Source: JAFNAG01 sp963824985
Lineage (GTDB): Bacteria > Acidobacteriota > UBA6911
Direction: 5' to 3'
DNA: 52,171 nt
Assembly: GCA_963824985.1 (NCBI GenBank)
Contig: CAWGRQ010000051.1
Coordinates: 1 to 52,171, forward strand
Shown in pieces: positions 45,723 to 52,171 of this stretch. The notes under the pieces are model-generated. The model saw only the letters and a program-made list of their open reading frames with translations, searched no databases and was not told the origin of the DNA. Each line of letters opens with the position of its first letter. Position 1 is the first letter of the stretch. The position numbers were made by a program, and so were the translations under genes.

Positions 45723-46475
45723 ATGAAGTCCCATCCGCATATCAGAACCGTTTTCCTGTCCGCGGCCGTTTTCGGCCTCCTGGCGACCGTCGGGCCGGCC
45801 TCATCGGCCGTTGCCCAGCTTTCAGGCCTGCTCAGCCAGGGTCTGACCATGACCGAAACGACCACGTCCAACAACAAGACGACTACCGGCACGGTCTACT
45901 TCAGCGGCAATGCCACCAAAAGGGTTACCGCCGAAGGCCGTGACACCATAATGCGCTTCGACCAGGGGAAACTGATCACTATCGACAACAAGAAAAAGAC
46001 CTATTCGGAGATGACGTTCCAGCAGATGGAGGATATGTTGAAGCAGGCTACGGCCGGCCTGGAACAGAACCCGGAGGCGCTGGCCGCCATGCAGAAGATG
46101 ATGGGGGGAATGATGGCGCAGATCACCGTCACTCCGCAGGGTCCGGGCGAGACCATCGCGGGGTATGCCACCCAGAAATACCTGATCTCGGGGCCCATGG
46201 AGATGGAAATATCCGCCGCGCCGGATTTGAAGGTGCCGGCGGCCTATTACGATGCCATGCAGGTGCGCATGCCCGCCAACCCTCTGTTCGACATGCGCAA
46301 GATCTATGACAGCTTCAAGCAGATTAACGGCTGGCCCATGAAAACCGTAATGAAAATAAAAATGATGGGGATGAGTACCACGACAACCACGGAAGTGACG
46401 TCGGTGCAGAAAGGCGCCATTCCTCCCGCCACATTCGAGGTCCCGGCCGGCTACAAGCTGGTTACCGAAAAATAG
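45723..46475 (+). CDS. exported DUF4412 protein
   Basis: 250 aa from the ATG at 45723 (AAGGAG seven bases upstream). Signal peptide MKSHPHIRTVFLSAAVFGLLATVGPASSAVAQ. The body begins with LTMTETTTSNNKTTTGTVYFSGNATKRV, a string of beta strands, then FDQGKLITIDNKKKTYSEMTF and a met-rich segment AAMQKMMGGMMAQ. The C-terminal part has METE and CSA-like strands ending in ATFEVPAGYKLV. This is the DUF4412 layout; members are small beta-rich secreted proteins of unknown role. It stands alone. Confidence 0.75.
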   Translation: MKSHPHIRTVFLSAAVFGLLATVGPASSAVAQLSGLLSQGLTMTETTTSNNKTTTGTVYFSGNATKRVTAEGRDTIMRFDQGKLITIDNKKKTYSEMTFQQMEDMLKQATAGLEQNPEALAAMQKMMGGMMAQITVTPQGPGETIAGYATQKYLISGPMEMEISAAPDLKVPAAYYDAMQVRMPANPLFDMRKIYDSFKQINGWPMKTVMKIKMMGMSTTTTTEVTSVQKGAIPPATFEVPAGYKLVTEK

Positions 46476-46581
46476 TGAGGCACGGGCGGGGGTGCATACG
46501 CGCGCGCCCCCTCCCGCACCTGCCTCGGTAATGGGATTTATAGATACGTCAGCGTATTTTTCAGGACGCTGGAGACCTCTG

Positions 46582-46606
46582 GCAAACGCGCCCAGGGCGC
46601 GTTTGC
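46582..46606. terminator. 11-bp perfect stem-loop between convergent genes
   Basis: GCAAACGCGCC and its complement around CAG, 107 bases after the DUF4412 stop and 98 bases before the antiterminator stop. No T-run, so it is at best a weak or factor-dependent terminator or a mRNA 3'-end protector. Confidence 0.4.
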
Positions 46607-46703
46607 ACGCCGCTTGCCCCAAAATCCCAGCGGCGACCGAAGGCGGCGTTTTTCCGCGTTCCATAAAAACACATCAGCGCATTCATGGGATCGCGTACCT
46701 GGT

Positions 46704-47324
46704 TTATACCGGGCGAACATCGGAAGCGTCGATTTCAACCGATACCGCCTGGCGGATGAGGTCGACCTGCAGCACAAATCGGAACCGGCCCCTTTTCTGG
46801 ACCAACTTCCCCTCAACTCCTTTGAGCGGTCCGGCGATGACCTCTACGCGCCGCCCGATCTGCATGTAGGGATAGGGATCGACGGACAGGTTCGATTCCA
46901 GGAACCTCCTCACCCCATCGATCTGGTCTTGGGGAATCGGCATCGTCTGGCCGTTGAATCCGATAAAACGCACAGCACCCGGTACATTCAAAACCCGATA
47001 CCGGTTGGCGGGAGTGTCGATCTGATGCACGAAAATATACCCTGGGAACAGCGGAATCCAGATTTTCTTCTTCCGGTCCTTCCATCGGCTCAGGACTTCC
47101 CGCATCGGGAGAAAAACCTCAATCGACCGGTCCGAGAGCTCACTCATGAGTTTCTTTTCGAACCGGCTGCGCGTATAGAGGGCATACCACGCCTGCTGTT
47201 CCAAGGCGGATGCCTGCGTCGAGGGGAGGAAAAGTTCGGCATCCGGCGTCACCACCAGTGGATTGCCGCCCGCTTCCCTCCCCCCCCTGTGCGTGGGATC
47301 CAAGGATTCCTCCGTATCTGCCAT
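46704..47324 (-). CDS. NusG-like transcription antiterminator (UpxY/RfaH type)
   Basis: 206 aa from the ATG at 47324. N-terminal 60 residues are variable; the NGN domain follows (WYALYTRSRFEKKLMSELSDRSIEVFLPM then RKKKIWIPLFPGYIFVH), then a KOW domain (IGRRVEVIAGPLKGVEGKLVQKRGRFRFVLQVDLIRQAVSVEI). The NGN is of the UpxY type, which acts on polysaccharide operons near their promoter. No polysaccharide genes stand downstream within this window, so the target is elsewhere or lost. Earlier starts up to 47477 exist but lack conserved sequence. Confidence 0.82.
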   Translation of the reverse strand: MADTEESLDPTHRGGREAGGNPLVVTPDAELFLPSTQASALEQQAWYALYTRSRFEKKLMSELSDRSIEVFLPMREVLSRWKDRKKKIWIPLFPGYIFVHQIDTPANRYRVLNVPGAVRFIGFNGQTMPIPQDQIDGVRRFLESNLSVDPYPYMQIGRRVEVIAGPLKGVEGKLVQKRGRFRFVLQVDLIRQAVSVEIDASDVRPV

Positions 47325-47796
47325 TCCAGTTTTGATTCGCGTATGCGTGAGTCCCGATTCTCGCCCCGGTGCCGCAACTCCGTGCCTCGTCCCCGGTGGA
47401 GTCCCGGCCCTCCGGTCATTCAATGATCGAACACCGGATCTGAGTGGGAATATAATGATAGCCTTCATCCATGTCAAGATCGGCTGCCATTCGGCTCCGG
47501 CAGGCGCGGATCATGAACCTCCGTTGTGTCTCGCCACCCGAAGAGCACCTGCGGCTGCGGGAGTCATTAACCGGGCCATAGGTATATTGATATTCAGCCT
47601 GTTTTATTCATGAGTATCTCAAGACATTTCAGGACACGGACGAACGCGAACAAACACGGATCGGATCCGTACCTGGCGCTGCCTTGTTTCTCCTGAAGGC
47701 GGCGCCAGGGCGCCGCACTCATCGTTCGCATTCGCCGGACGGGTCATGGCATACTTCTGGGGCATAGGACATGATGAAAGGGAACCTGACGACACC
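47325..47796. other. 470-base gap between divergent genes
   Basis: No gene. Contains degenerate GAACACGGACGAACGC-type units at 47630-47660, a repeat habit common in this kind of genome. Confidence 0.4.
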
Positions 47797-48795
47797 ATGA
47801 CATCCGCCAGGACGCTTGATGCTTCGGACCGAGCGGCGATCGAGGAAGCGGCACGGATCATTCGCCGTGGGGGGCTGGTGGCTTTCCCCACCGAGACCGT
47901 GTACGGTCTTGGCGCCGATGCCTGCAATTCCATGGCTGTGGCGCGCATATTTGAGGTAAAGCAGCGTCCTCGCATCGATCCCATTATCGTGCACGTTGCC
48001 GATCGCGAGGCCGCGCGACTCTACGGACGTTTCCCGGAGGAATCCGCTGCGCTTCTGATTGAGCGTTTTTGGCCGGGACCGCTGACCCTCGTGGTGCCCA
48101 AGACCGAACTGGTTCCTCCCATTGTAACCGCCGGGCTGGACACGGTTGCCATTCGCGTCCCCGCCCATCCGGCGGCCCGGTCGCTGATACAGACGGCAGG
48201 ATGCGCCCTCGCCGCGCCGAGCGCGAATCTCTTCGGAACTGTGAGCCCGACTTCGGCCAGGCACGTAGCCGAACAGCTTGCGGACCGCATTGATCTGATC
48301 CTTGACGGAGGCGAGTGTGCCGTAGGAGTCGAATCGACGGTCCTGACGCTGACGGGCTCTCATCCGCGCATTCTGCGAGCCGGAGGGATCACGGCCGAAG
48401 CCATCCGGGAGGTCATGGGCGCGGTAGAATGGTCAACCGATGCACCGGACCGGCCACAGGCACCGGGTCAGCTCACGCGTCATTATGCCACCCGAACCCC
48501 GCTGGAGGTGCTGGAGGCTGCGGATCCGGGGGCGGCGCCCCGCCCCGGGGAGCGCGTCGGCCTCCTGGCATTCACCATGCCCGAAAGCTCCGGGCAATAC
48601 GCCGCCGTTGAGGTGCTCTCGCCGTCGGGGGACCTGCGCACTGCCGCCGCCAATCTTTTTGCGGCCCTGCACCGGCTGGACAAGCTGCGGCTCGATCGAC
48701 TGGTCGCGCATCCGGTTCCGGAATACGGGCTCGGCATCGCCATTATGGACAGACTGCGCCGTTGCGCCGCCGGCCACGGTCCCGAGGAGGTCTGA
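47797..48795 (+). CDS. threonylcarbamoyl-AMP synthase (Sua5/YrdC family)
   Basis: Makes threonylcarbamoyl-adenylate from threonine, bicarbonate and ATP for the t6A37 modification of tRNA. 332 aa, the long Sua5 form. YrdC domain (about residues 10-200): VAFPTETVYGLGADA, KQRPRIDPIIVHV, FWPGPLTLVV, AIRVPAHPAA, and APSANLFGTVSPTSARHV. A linker with PGQLTRHYATRTPLEV (the Sua5 motif) precedes the C-terminal Sua5 domain. An in-frame ATG at 47746 is possible, but the conserved part starts after 47797. Alone in its unit; divergent from the antiterminator gene. Confidence 0.92.
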   Translation: MTSARTLDASDRAAIEEAARIIRRGGLVAFPTETVYGLGADACNSMAVARIFEVKQRPRIDPIIVHVADREAARLYGRFPEESAALLIERFWPGPLTLVVPKTELVPPIVTAGLDTVAIRVPAHPAARSLIQTAGCALAAPSANLFGTVSPTSARHVAEQLADRIDLILDGGECAVGVESTVLTLTGSHPRILRAGGITAEAIREVMGAVEWSTDAPDRPQAPGQLTRHYATRTPLEVLEAADPGAAPRPGERVGLLAFTMPESSGQYAAVEVLSPSGDLRTAAANLFAALHRLDKLRLDRLVAHPVPEYGLGIAIMDRLRRCAAGHGPEEV

Positions 48796-48928
48796 CCCGC
48801 GCCGCGTCGGGGGATTCAGCCCGCGCATTGCCGCGGGACCTGCAACGGGGGCGGCGCAGGACACGAGATCTTCGTGATTCTCTCCTTCTCATGGTAGAGT
48901 TATCAGCCTGGCAACAGGAAGGTGGATC

Positions 48929-49405
48929 ATGCTCAATTGCAGTGAAATTTTCCCGGACCGGCTCTGGGTCGGCGGTTACGTACGCGAAGAGGACGTGCCT
49001 CAGTTGAGGCGTCTGGGAATCAGTTGCGTAATCAGCCTGCAGGCGGACGACGACCTGGAATATTACCGGATATCGCAGGAGGCGCTGGATCGGGCCTACC
49101 GGGATGCCGGGATCGAGTGGCGGCGCATGCCCACGACCGACTTCAACCGGGAGGCGCTCAGCCGCAACCTCCCGGAGGCGGTCATCCAGGTGGAGGAGGC
49201 ATTCGCCGATCCGGAGGCCAGGGTTTATCTGCACTGCACCGCAGGAGTAAACCGCGCCCCGACCACGGCAGCCGGGTATCTGATCAAGTGTCAGGGTTAT
49301 TCCGCTCAGGCCGCCTATGGATTCCTGGCCTCCAGGCGGGACTGCAGCCCGACCTTGGACATTCTTGAACAATATGAGAACCTTTGCCGTCGGCATAACC
49401 CATGA
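48929..49405 (+). CDS. dual-specificity phosphatase family protein
   Basis: 158 aa. P-loop H102-C-T-A-G-V-N-R109 (Cys103 nucleophile, Arg109) and a preceding general acid Asp in the PTTDFN loop. Further family marks are VISLQAD in the N-terminal part and APTTAAGYLI after the P-loop. The ATG at 48929 has GGAAGGTGG eight bases upstream. It removes phosphate from a protein or small molecule not known here. The gene stands 130 bases after the Sua5 gene and about 230 bases before terC. Confidence 0.85.
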   Translation: MLNCSEIFPDRLWVGGYVREEDVPQLRRLGISCVISLQADDDLEYYRISQEALDRAYRDAGIEWRRMPTTDFNREALSRNLPEAVIQVEEAFADPEARVYLHCTAGVNRAPTTAAGYLIKCQGYSAQAAYGFLASRRDCSPTLDILEQYENLCRRHNP

Positions 49406-49638
49406 AGAGGCGGGCCGCAATAGCCCTGCGCGCGTTCTTCGATGTCCCGAAAGCCTCCGGTCAGGATTGAATTCCGGCACGGCTTACTGTTTTGGGGATT
49501 ATTTGCAATCGTCGTTCACGAAGGATCCGGATTGATGAGCGGGCCGGCGCATGGGATCGGAAACGCGGGACGCGGGCAGCCGGAAATGAAGGGTCTGGAA
49601 CCCGTCACATCCCGGCCATTGATCAAAGGGGAAAACAG

Positions 49639-50631
49639 ATGACCCCGAGCATAGCCAATCCCTGGTTTTTTGCGGCCTTTCTCGCCGTGGTTTTGGTGCT
49701 GCTGGTGGTGGACCTGGGGGTCTTCCACCGCCATGCACATGCCGTCAGCGTGAAGGAGGCCCTGGGCTGGAGCATTGTCTGGGTAGTTCTTTCCGTGCTT
49801 TTCGGATCGTGGGTCTACTGGAAATTCGGCCCCCGATCGGGACTCGAGTTCTTTACCGGCTATCTTATTGAATACGCATTGAGCGTGGACAATATCTTTG
49901 TCTTTGTCCTGATCTTTTCCTATTTCGCCGTGCCGCCGAGGCTGCACCACCGGGTCCTGTTCTGGGGCATCCTGGGCGCAGTCATCATGCGCGGCTGTTT
50001 CATTTTTGCGGGCACGGCCCTGCTGCATGCCTTCCATTGGGTCATTTACATTTTTGGCGCCTTCCTGATTGTGACCGGCGCCAAGATCCTGCATCAGCGG
50101 GGCAAAACCGAGATCGACCCGGAACGCAACCCACTCATCCGGTTCTTCCGCCGCCTCCTGCCGATGACCCCTGGGTACGTGAATGGAGCCTTCGTCATTA
50201 GACGGGAGGGGAAGCTCTACGCCACACTTCTGACCCTGGTGCTGGTTACGGTTGAAACCACCGATCTGGTCTTCGCCCTCGATTCGATTCCGGCGATCTT
50301 CGGCGTCACCACGGACTGGTTCATCGTTTTCACATCGAACATATGTGCAATCCTCGGCCTGCGATCGATGTATTTCCTGCTTGCAGCCGTGATCGACCGA
50401 TTCGTTTATCTGGGCTCTGGACTGGGAATCATCTTGATGTTCGTGGGGGCCAAAATGGTGTTTGGGGATATTTATCCCATCGGCATCGAAACCTCCCTGG
50501 TCGTCGTGGCTCTTATTCTCGCTATCTCCCTGGCCCTTTCGCTACTACGTCCAGGGAAGGCGAAACCGCCGGAGGCTCCGGCTTCAATTTCCGATCCCGC
50601 GCTGGTACGATCTGAACGCAAGCCGGATTGA
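49639..50631 (+). CDS. TerC-family integral membrane protein
   Basis: 330 aa with about nine transmembrane helices. Start ATG 49639 with GGGGAA six bases upstream. TerC motifs: FFTGYLIEYALSVDNIFVFVLI (the conserved acidic E/D in helices, likely metal site), FWGILGAVIMRG, TVETTDLVFALDSIPAIF (second EATDLVFAxDSIPA site), and SNICAILGLRSMYFLL. The family exports manganese and protects exoenzymes during secretion; some members confer tellurite resistance. No Mn-sensing riboswitch was recognised in the upstream 230 bases. Confidence 0.9.
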   Translation: MTPSIANPWFFAAFLAVVLVLLVVDLGVFHRHAHAVSVKEALGWSIVWVVLSVLFGSWVYWKFGPRSGLEFFTGYLIEYALSVDNIFVFVLIFSYFAVPPRLHHRVLFWGILGAVIMRGCFIFAGTALLHAFHWVIYIFGAFLIVTGAKILHQRGKTEIDPERNPLIRFFRRLLPMTPGYVNGAFVIRREGKLYATLLTLVLVTVETTDLVFALDSIPAIFGVTTDWFIVFTSNICAILGLRSMYFLLAAVIDRFVYLGSGLGIILMFVGAKMVFGDIYPIGIETSLVVVALILAISLALSLLRPGKAKPPEAPASISDPALVRSERKPD

Positions 50632-50652
50632 TTGGAAGGGAGGACTTCTGAA

Positions 50653-50877
50653 GTGCCTTTATATGAATACGAATGCAGCAACTGCAAAGCCCGGTTTGAG
50701 CAACTGGTGTTTGACCGCGAAGCTGCGATCACCTGCCCCCACTGCGGGAGCTCAAACATGACCCAATTGCTCTCGACGTTCGCTGTCGGCAGTGAATCGC
50801 GGGGAGTCGAGCCTCAGGCAAATCCGTGTTCGGGATGCCAGGGGATGAAGGGCGGATCCTGTCCGATGAACCAGTAG
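50653..50877 (+). CDS. FmdB-type zinc-ribbon protein
   Basis: 74 aa. A GTG at 50653 is taken, since the family begins PLYEYEC and GGGAGG stands upstream. CxxC pairs: CSNC near residue 7 and CPHC near residue 27, then a C-terminal tail with three extra cysteines (NPCSGCQGMKGGSCPM). The regulatory role is assumed for the family (FmdB-like). Follows terC by 21 bases on the same strand, so probably in one transcript. Confidence 0.85.
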   Translation: MPLYEYECSNCKARFEQLVFDREAAITCPHCGSSNMTQLLSTFAVGSESRGVEPQANPCSGCQGMKGGSCPMNQ

Positions 50878-50892
50878 GGAGGGGGCGGCCCG

Positions 50893-52171
50893 CTACCGGT
50901 CTTTTGCCATAGCCCCGACATCGAACAGACGATCGATTTCCTCATCGCTCAGCCCGGATCTGGTCCGGGCCACCTCCAGAACCGTTTTCCCTTCTGCCAG
51001 CGCTTCGGCAACGATCTTCGCCGACCGGTCATAGCCGAGGATTGGATTAAGCACGGTCGCCAGGGCCGCGCTGGATTCAGCGTACCGGCGGCAGCGCACC
51101 GGGTCCGCCGCTATCCCCCCAATGCATCGGGACGTAAGGATGCCGAGGGCATTGGTGAGAATCTGCAGCGATTGCATCAGGTTGTGGGCCAACACGGGCA
51201 TCATCACATTCAGTTCCAGTTGCCCCGCGGCGGCGCCCCAGGCAATGGCCGCATCATTGCCGATGACCTGAAAGCAGACCATATTCACCATCTCGAGAAT
51301 CGAAGGATTGATTTTCCCGGGCATGATGGACGAACCGGGTTGGGCCGCGGGGAGACTGACTTCCATGAATCCGGCCGCCGGACCGCTGCTGAGCAGTCTC
51401 AGGTCATTGGATATCCGGGAAATCTCGATGGCAAGCGCGCGCAGGCCCGAGGAGAAGAGGGTAATCGAAAGCTGACTCTGCATGCTGGCATGCAAATCGG
51501 CGGCGGATCGGAAGTCGATGCCGCTGTCGCTTGAGATACGTTCCACAATCCGTTGGCGAAACTGCGGGGGAGCATTCAATCCGGTGCCGGCGGCGCTCCC
51601 ACCGATTCCCAGCTCCTCCAGTCCGCGGGCGGCCGTACGGATCGCATCGCTTGCCAGGCGAATCGTTTCGGCATAAGCGGCGAATTCCTGTCCCAGAGTA
51701 ACCGGAACGGCATCCTGGAGGTGGGTCCGCCCGGCCTTGACCACTTCCCTGAACTCAGCTCCCTTCGCGGCGAAAGCCGCTGCCAATCCGGCGAGGCTCT
51801 CCAGGAGTCCCGTAGCCATCCTGCGGCCGGCCATGCGGATCACCGAGGGGAACGTGTCGTTCGTGGACTGCCCCATGTTCACGTGGTCGTTCGGATGGAC
51901 CGGAGAATTTCCGCCACGTTTTCCGGTCAGGATCTCGTTGGCCCGCCCGGCCAACACTTCATTGACATTCATGTGGAAGGAAGTTCCGGCCCCGGAATGA
52001 AACGCATCCACGACAAACTGGTGGTGGAGGGCGCCGTTGACGATCTCCGTGGCGGCACGCTGGATCGCCTGGCTGCGACCGGCATCCAGCATCCCGAGTT
52101 CGAACAAAACCTCGGCCGCCGCCTTTTTCAAAAGCGCATAGTTCTCGATCATGGCGGAATGCACCCTGTTC
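50893..52171 (-). CDS. fumarase/aspartase-family lyase, N-terminus outside the window
   Basis: About 425 codons are visible and the frame is open to the window edge, so the first 30-40 residues are missing. The family signature GSSIMPGKINPSILEMVN is complete, with the catalytic serine in the SS loop. Other conserved strings: VNMGQSTNDTFPSVIRM and KAGRTHLQDAVPVTLGQEFAAY. The EMVNMVCFQVIGND part after the signature favours aspartate ammonia-lyase over fumarase, since aspartases usually read EVVNQVCFKVIGND there. Such enzymes are homotetramers with the active site at subunit interfaces. Convergent with the FmdB gene. Confidence 0.85.
   Translation of the reverse strand, partial: NRVHSAMIENYALLKKAAAEVLFELGMLDAGRSQAIQRAATEIVNGALHHQFVVDAFHSGAGTSFHMNVNEVLAGRANEILTGKRGGNSPVHPNDHVNMGQSTNDTFPSVIRMAGRRMATGLLESLAGLAAAFAAKGAEFREVVKAGRTHLQDAVPVTLGQEFAAYAETIRLASDAIRTAARGLEELGIGGSAAGTGLNAPPQFRQRIVERISSDSGIDFRSAADLHASMQSQLSITLFSSGLRALAIEISRISNDLRLLSSGPAAGFMEVSLPAAQPGSSIMPGKINPSILEMVNMVCFQVIGNDAAIAWGAAAGQLELNVMMPVLAHNLMQSLQILTNALGILTSRCIGGIAADPVRCRRYAESSAALATVLNPILGYDRSAKIVAEALAEGKTVLEVARTRSGLSDEEIDRLFDVGAMAKDR

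Noticed and set aside
49406..49638. yybP-ykoY manganese riboswitch before terC
   Set aside because: Often found before TerC genes, but I could not recognise its conserved core in these 230 bases.
49442..49642. 66-codon frame upstream of terC
   Set aside because: Overlaps the terC start, no ribosome site and no recognisable domain beyond a short hydrophobic run.
1..52171. tRNA, rRNA and CRISPR arrays
   Set aside because: No clover-leaf, ribosomal or regularly spaced repeat pattern was seen on either strand.

Overview
The window is GC-rich, gene-dense bacterial DNA. It most likely comes from an Acidobacteriota member or a close relative. The best phylum markers are two tandem 715-aa secreted proteins of the 'VWFA-related Acidobacterial' type (38.7-40.8 and 42.6-44.8 kb), a MacB/ADOP-type ABC permease (6.5-8.9 kb), PD40 and serine-hydrolase proteins, and several secreted glycosidases. 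This is inferred from protein family habit, not from a ribosomal marker. No rRNA or tRNA gene and no CRISPR array was seen.

Layout. 0-6.2 kb: end of an alpha/beta hydrolase, phosphoglucomutase, and a GH3 N-acetylhexosaminidase fused to a beta-lactamase-like serine hydrolase. 6.2-13.1 kb: an ADOP permease behind a PadR-like palindrome, a 1.4-kb graveyard of four unrelated gene fragments, then a two-gene ABC exporter. 13.2-15.7 kb: an IS91-family element with a frameshifted transposase, next to a 500-bp partial copy of the GH3/serine-hydrolase gene joined to a reductase fragment. 16.2-19.1 kb: two secreted glycosidases (GH127 and a frameshifted GH43). 19.5-27.3 kb: a type I restriction-modification island, hsdM-hsdS-(fic remnant with a small inverted-repeat element)-DUF4143 ATPase-hsdR. 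27.4-31.3 kb: small hypothetical genes mixed with integrase, IS21 and IS91 debris, including an in-frame IS21/IS91 chimera.

31.4-35.3 kb: a serine-hydrolase/ankyrin-PD40 operon divergent from a membrane LuxR-type regulator, with a tandem direct repeat between them. 35.3-38.3 kb: two copies of a structured-RNA-like element of about 172 nt flank a gene for an exported SET-domain protein, followed by peptidase and IS21 fragments. 38.4-45.3 kb: the tandem VWFA paralogs, with two complete VapBC modules between them, a VapC remnant before them and a nucleotidyltransferase/small-protein module after them. 45.7-52.2 kb: ordinary chromosome (DUF4412 protein, UpxY-type antiterminator, Sua5, dual-specificity phosphatase, TerC, FmdB-type zinc ribbon, fumarase/aspartase-family lyase).

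The genes fall into a saccharide and cell-wall turnover group, a defence and addiction group (type I RM, DUF4143 ATPase, VapBC), and a sensing/secretion group (LuxR regulator, ankyrin-PD40, VWFA). The strongest candidates for something undescribed are the duplicated RNA-like element (35.3/37.0 kb), the apparently leaderless promoter overlapped by a perfect 20-bp palindrome ahead of the DUF4143 ATPase inside the RM island, and the VWFA paralogs surrounded by toxin-antitoxin modules. All reading was by eye, so family calls rest on recognised motifs and similarity remembered from those families.
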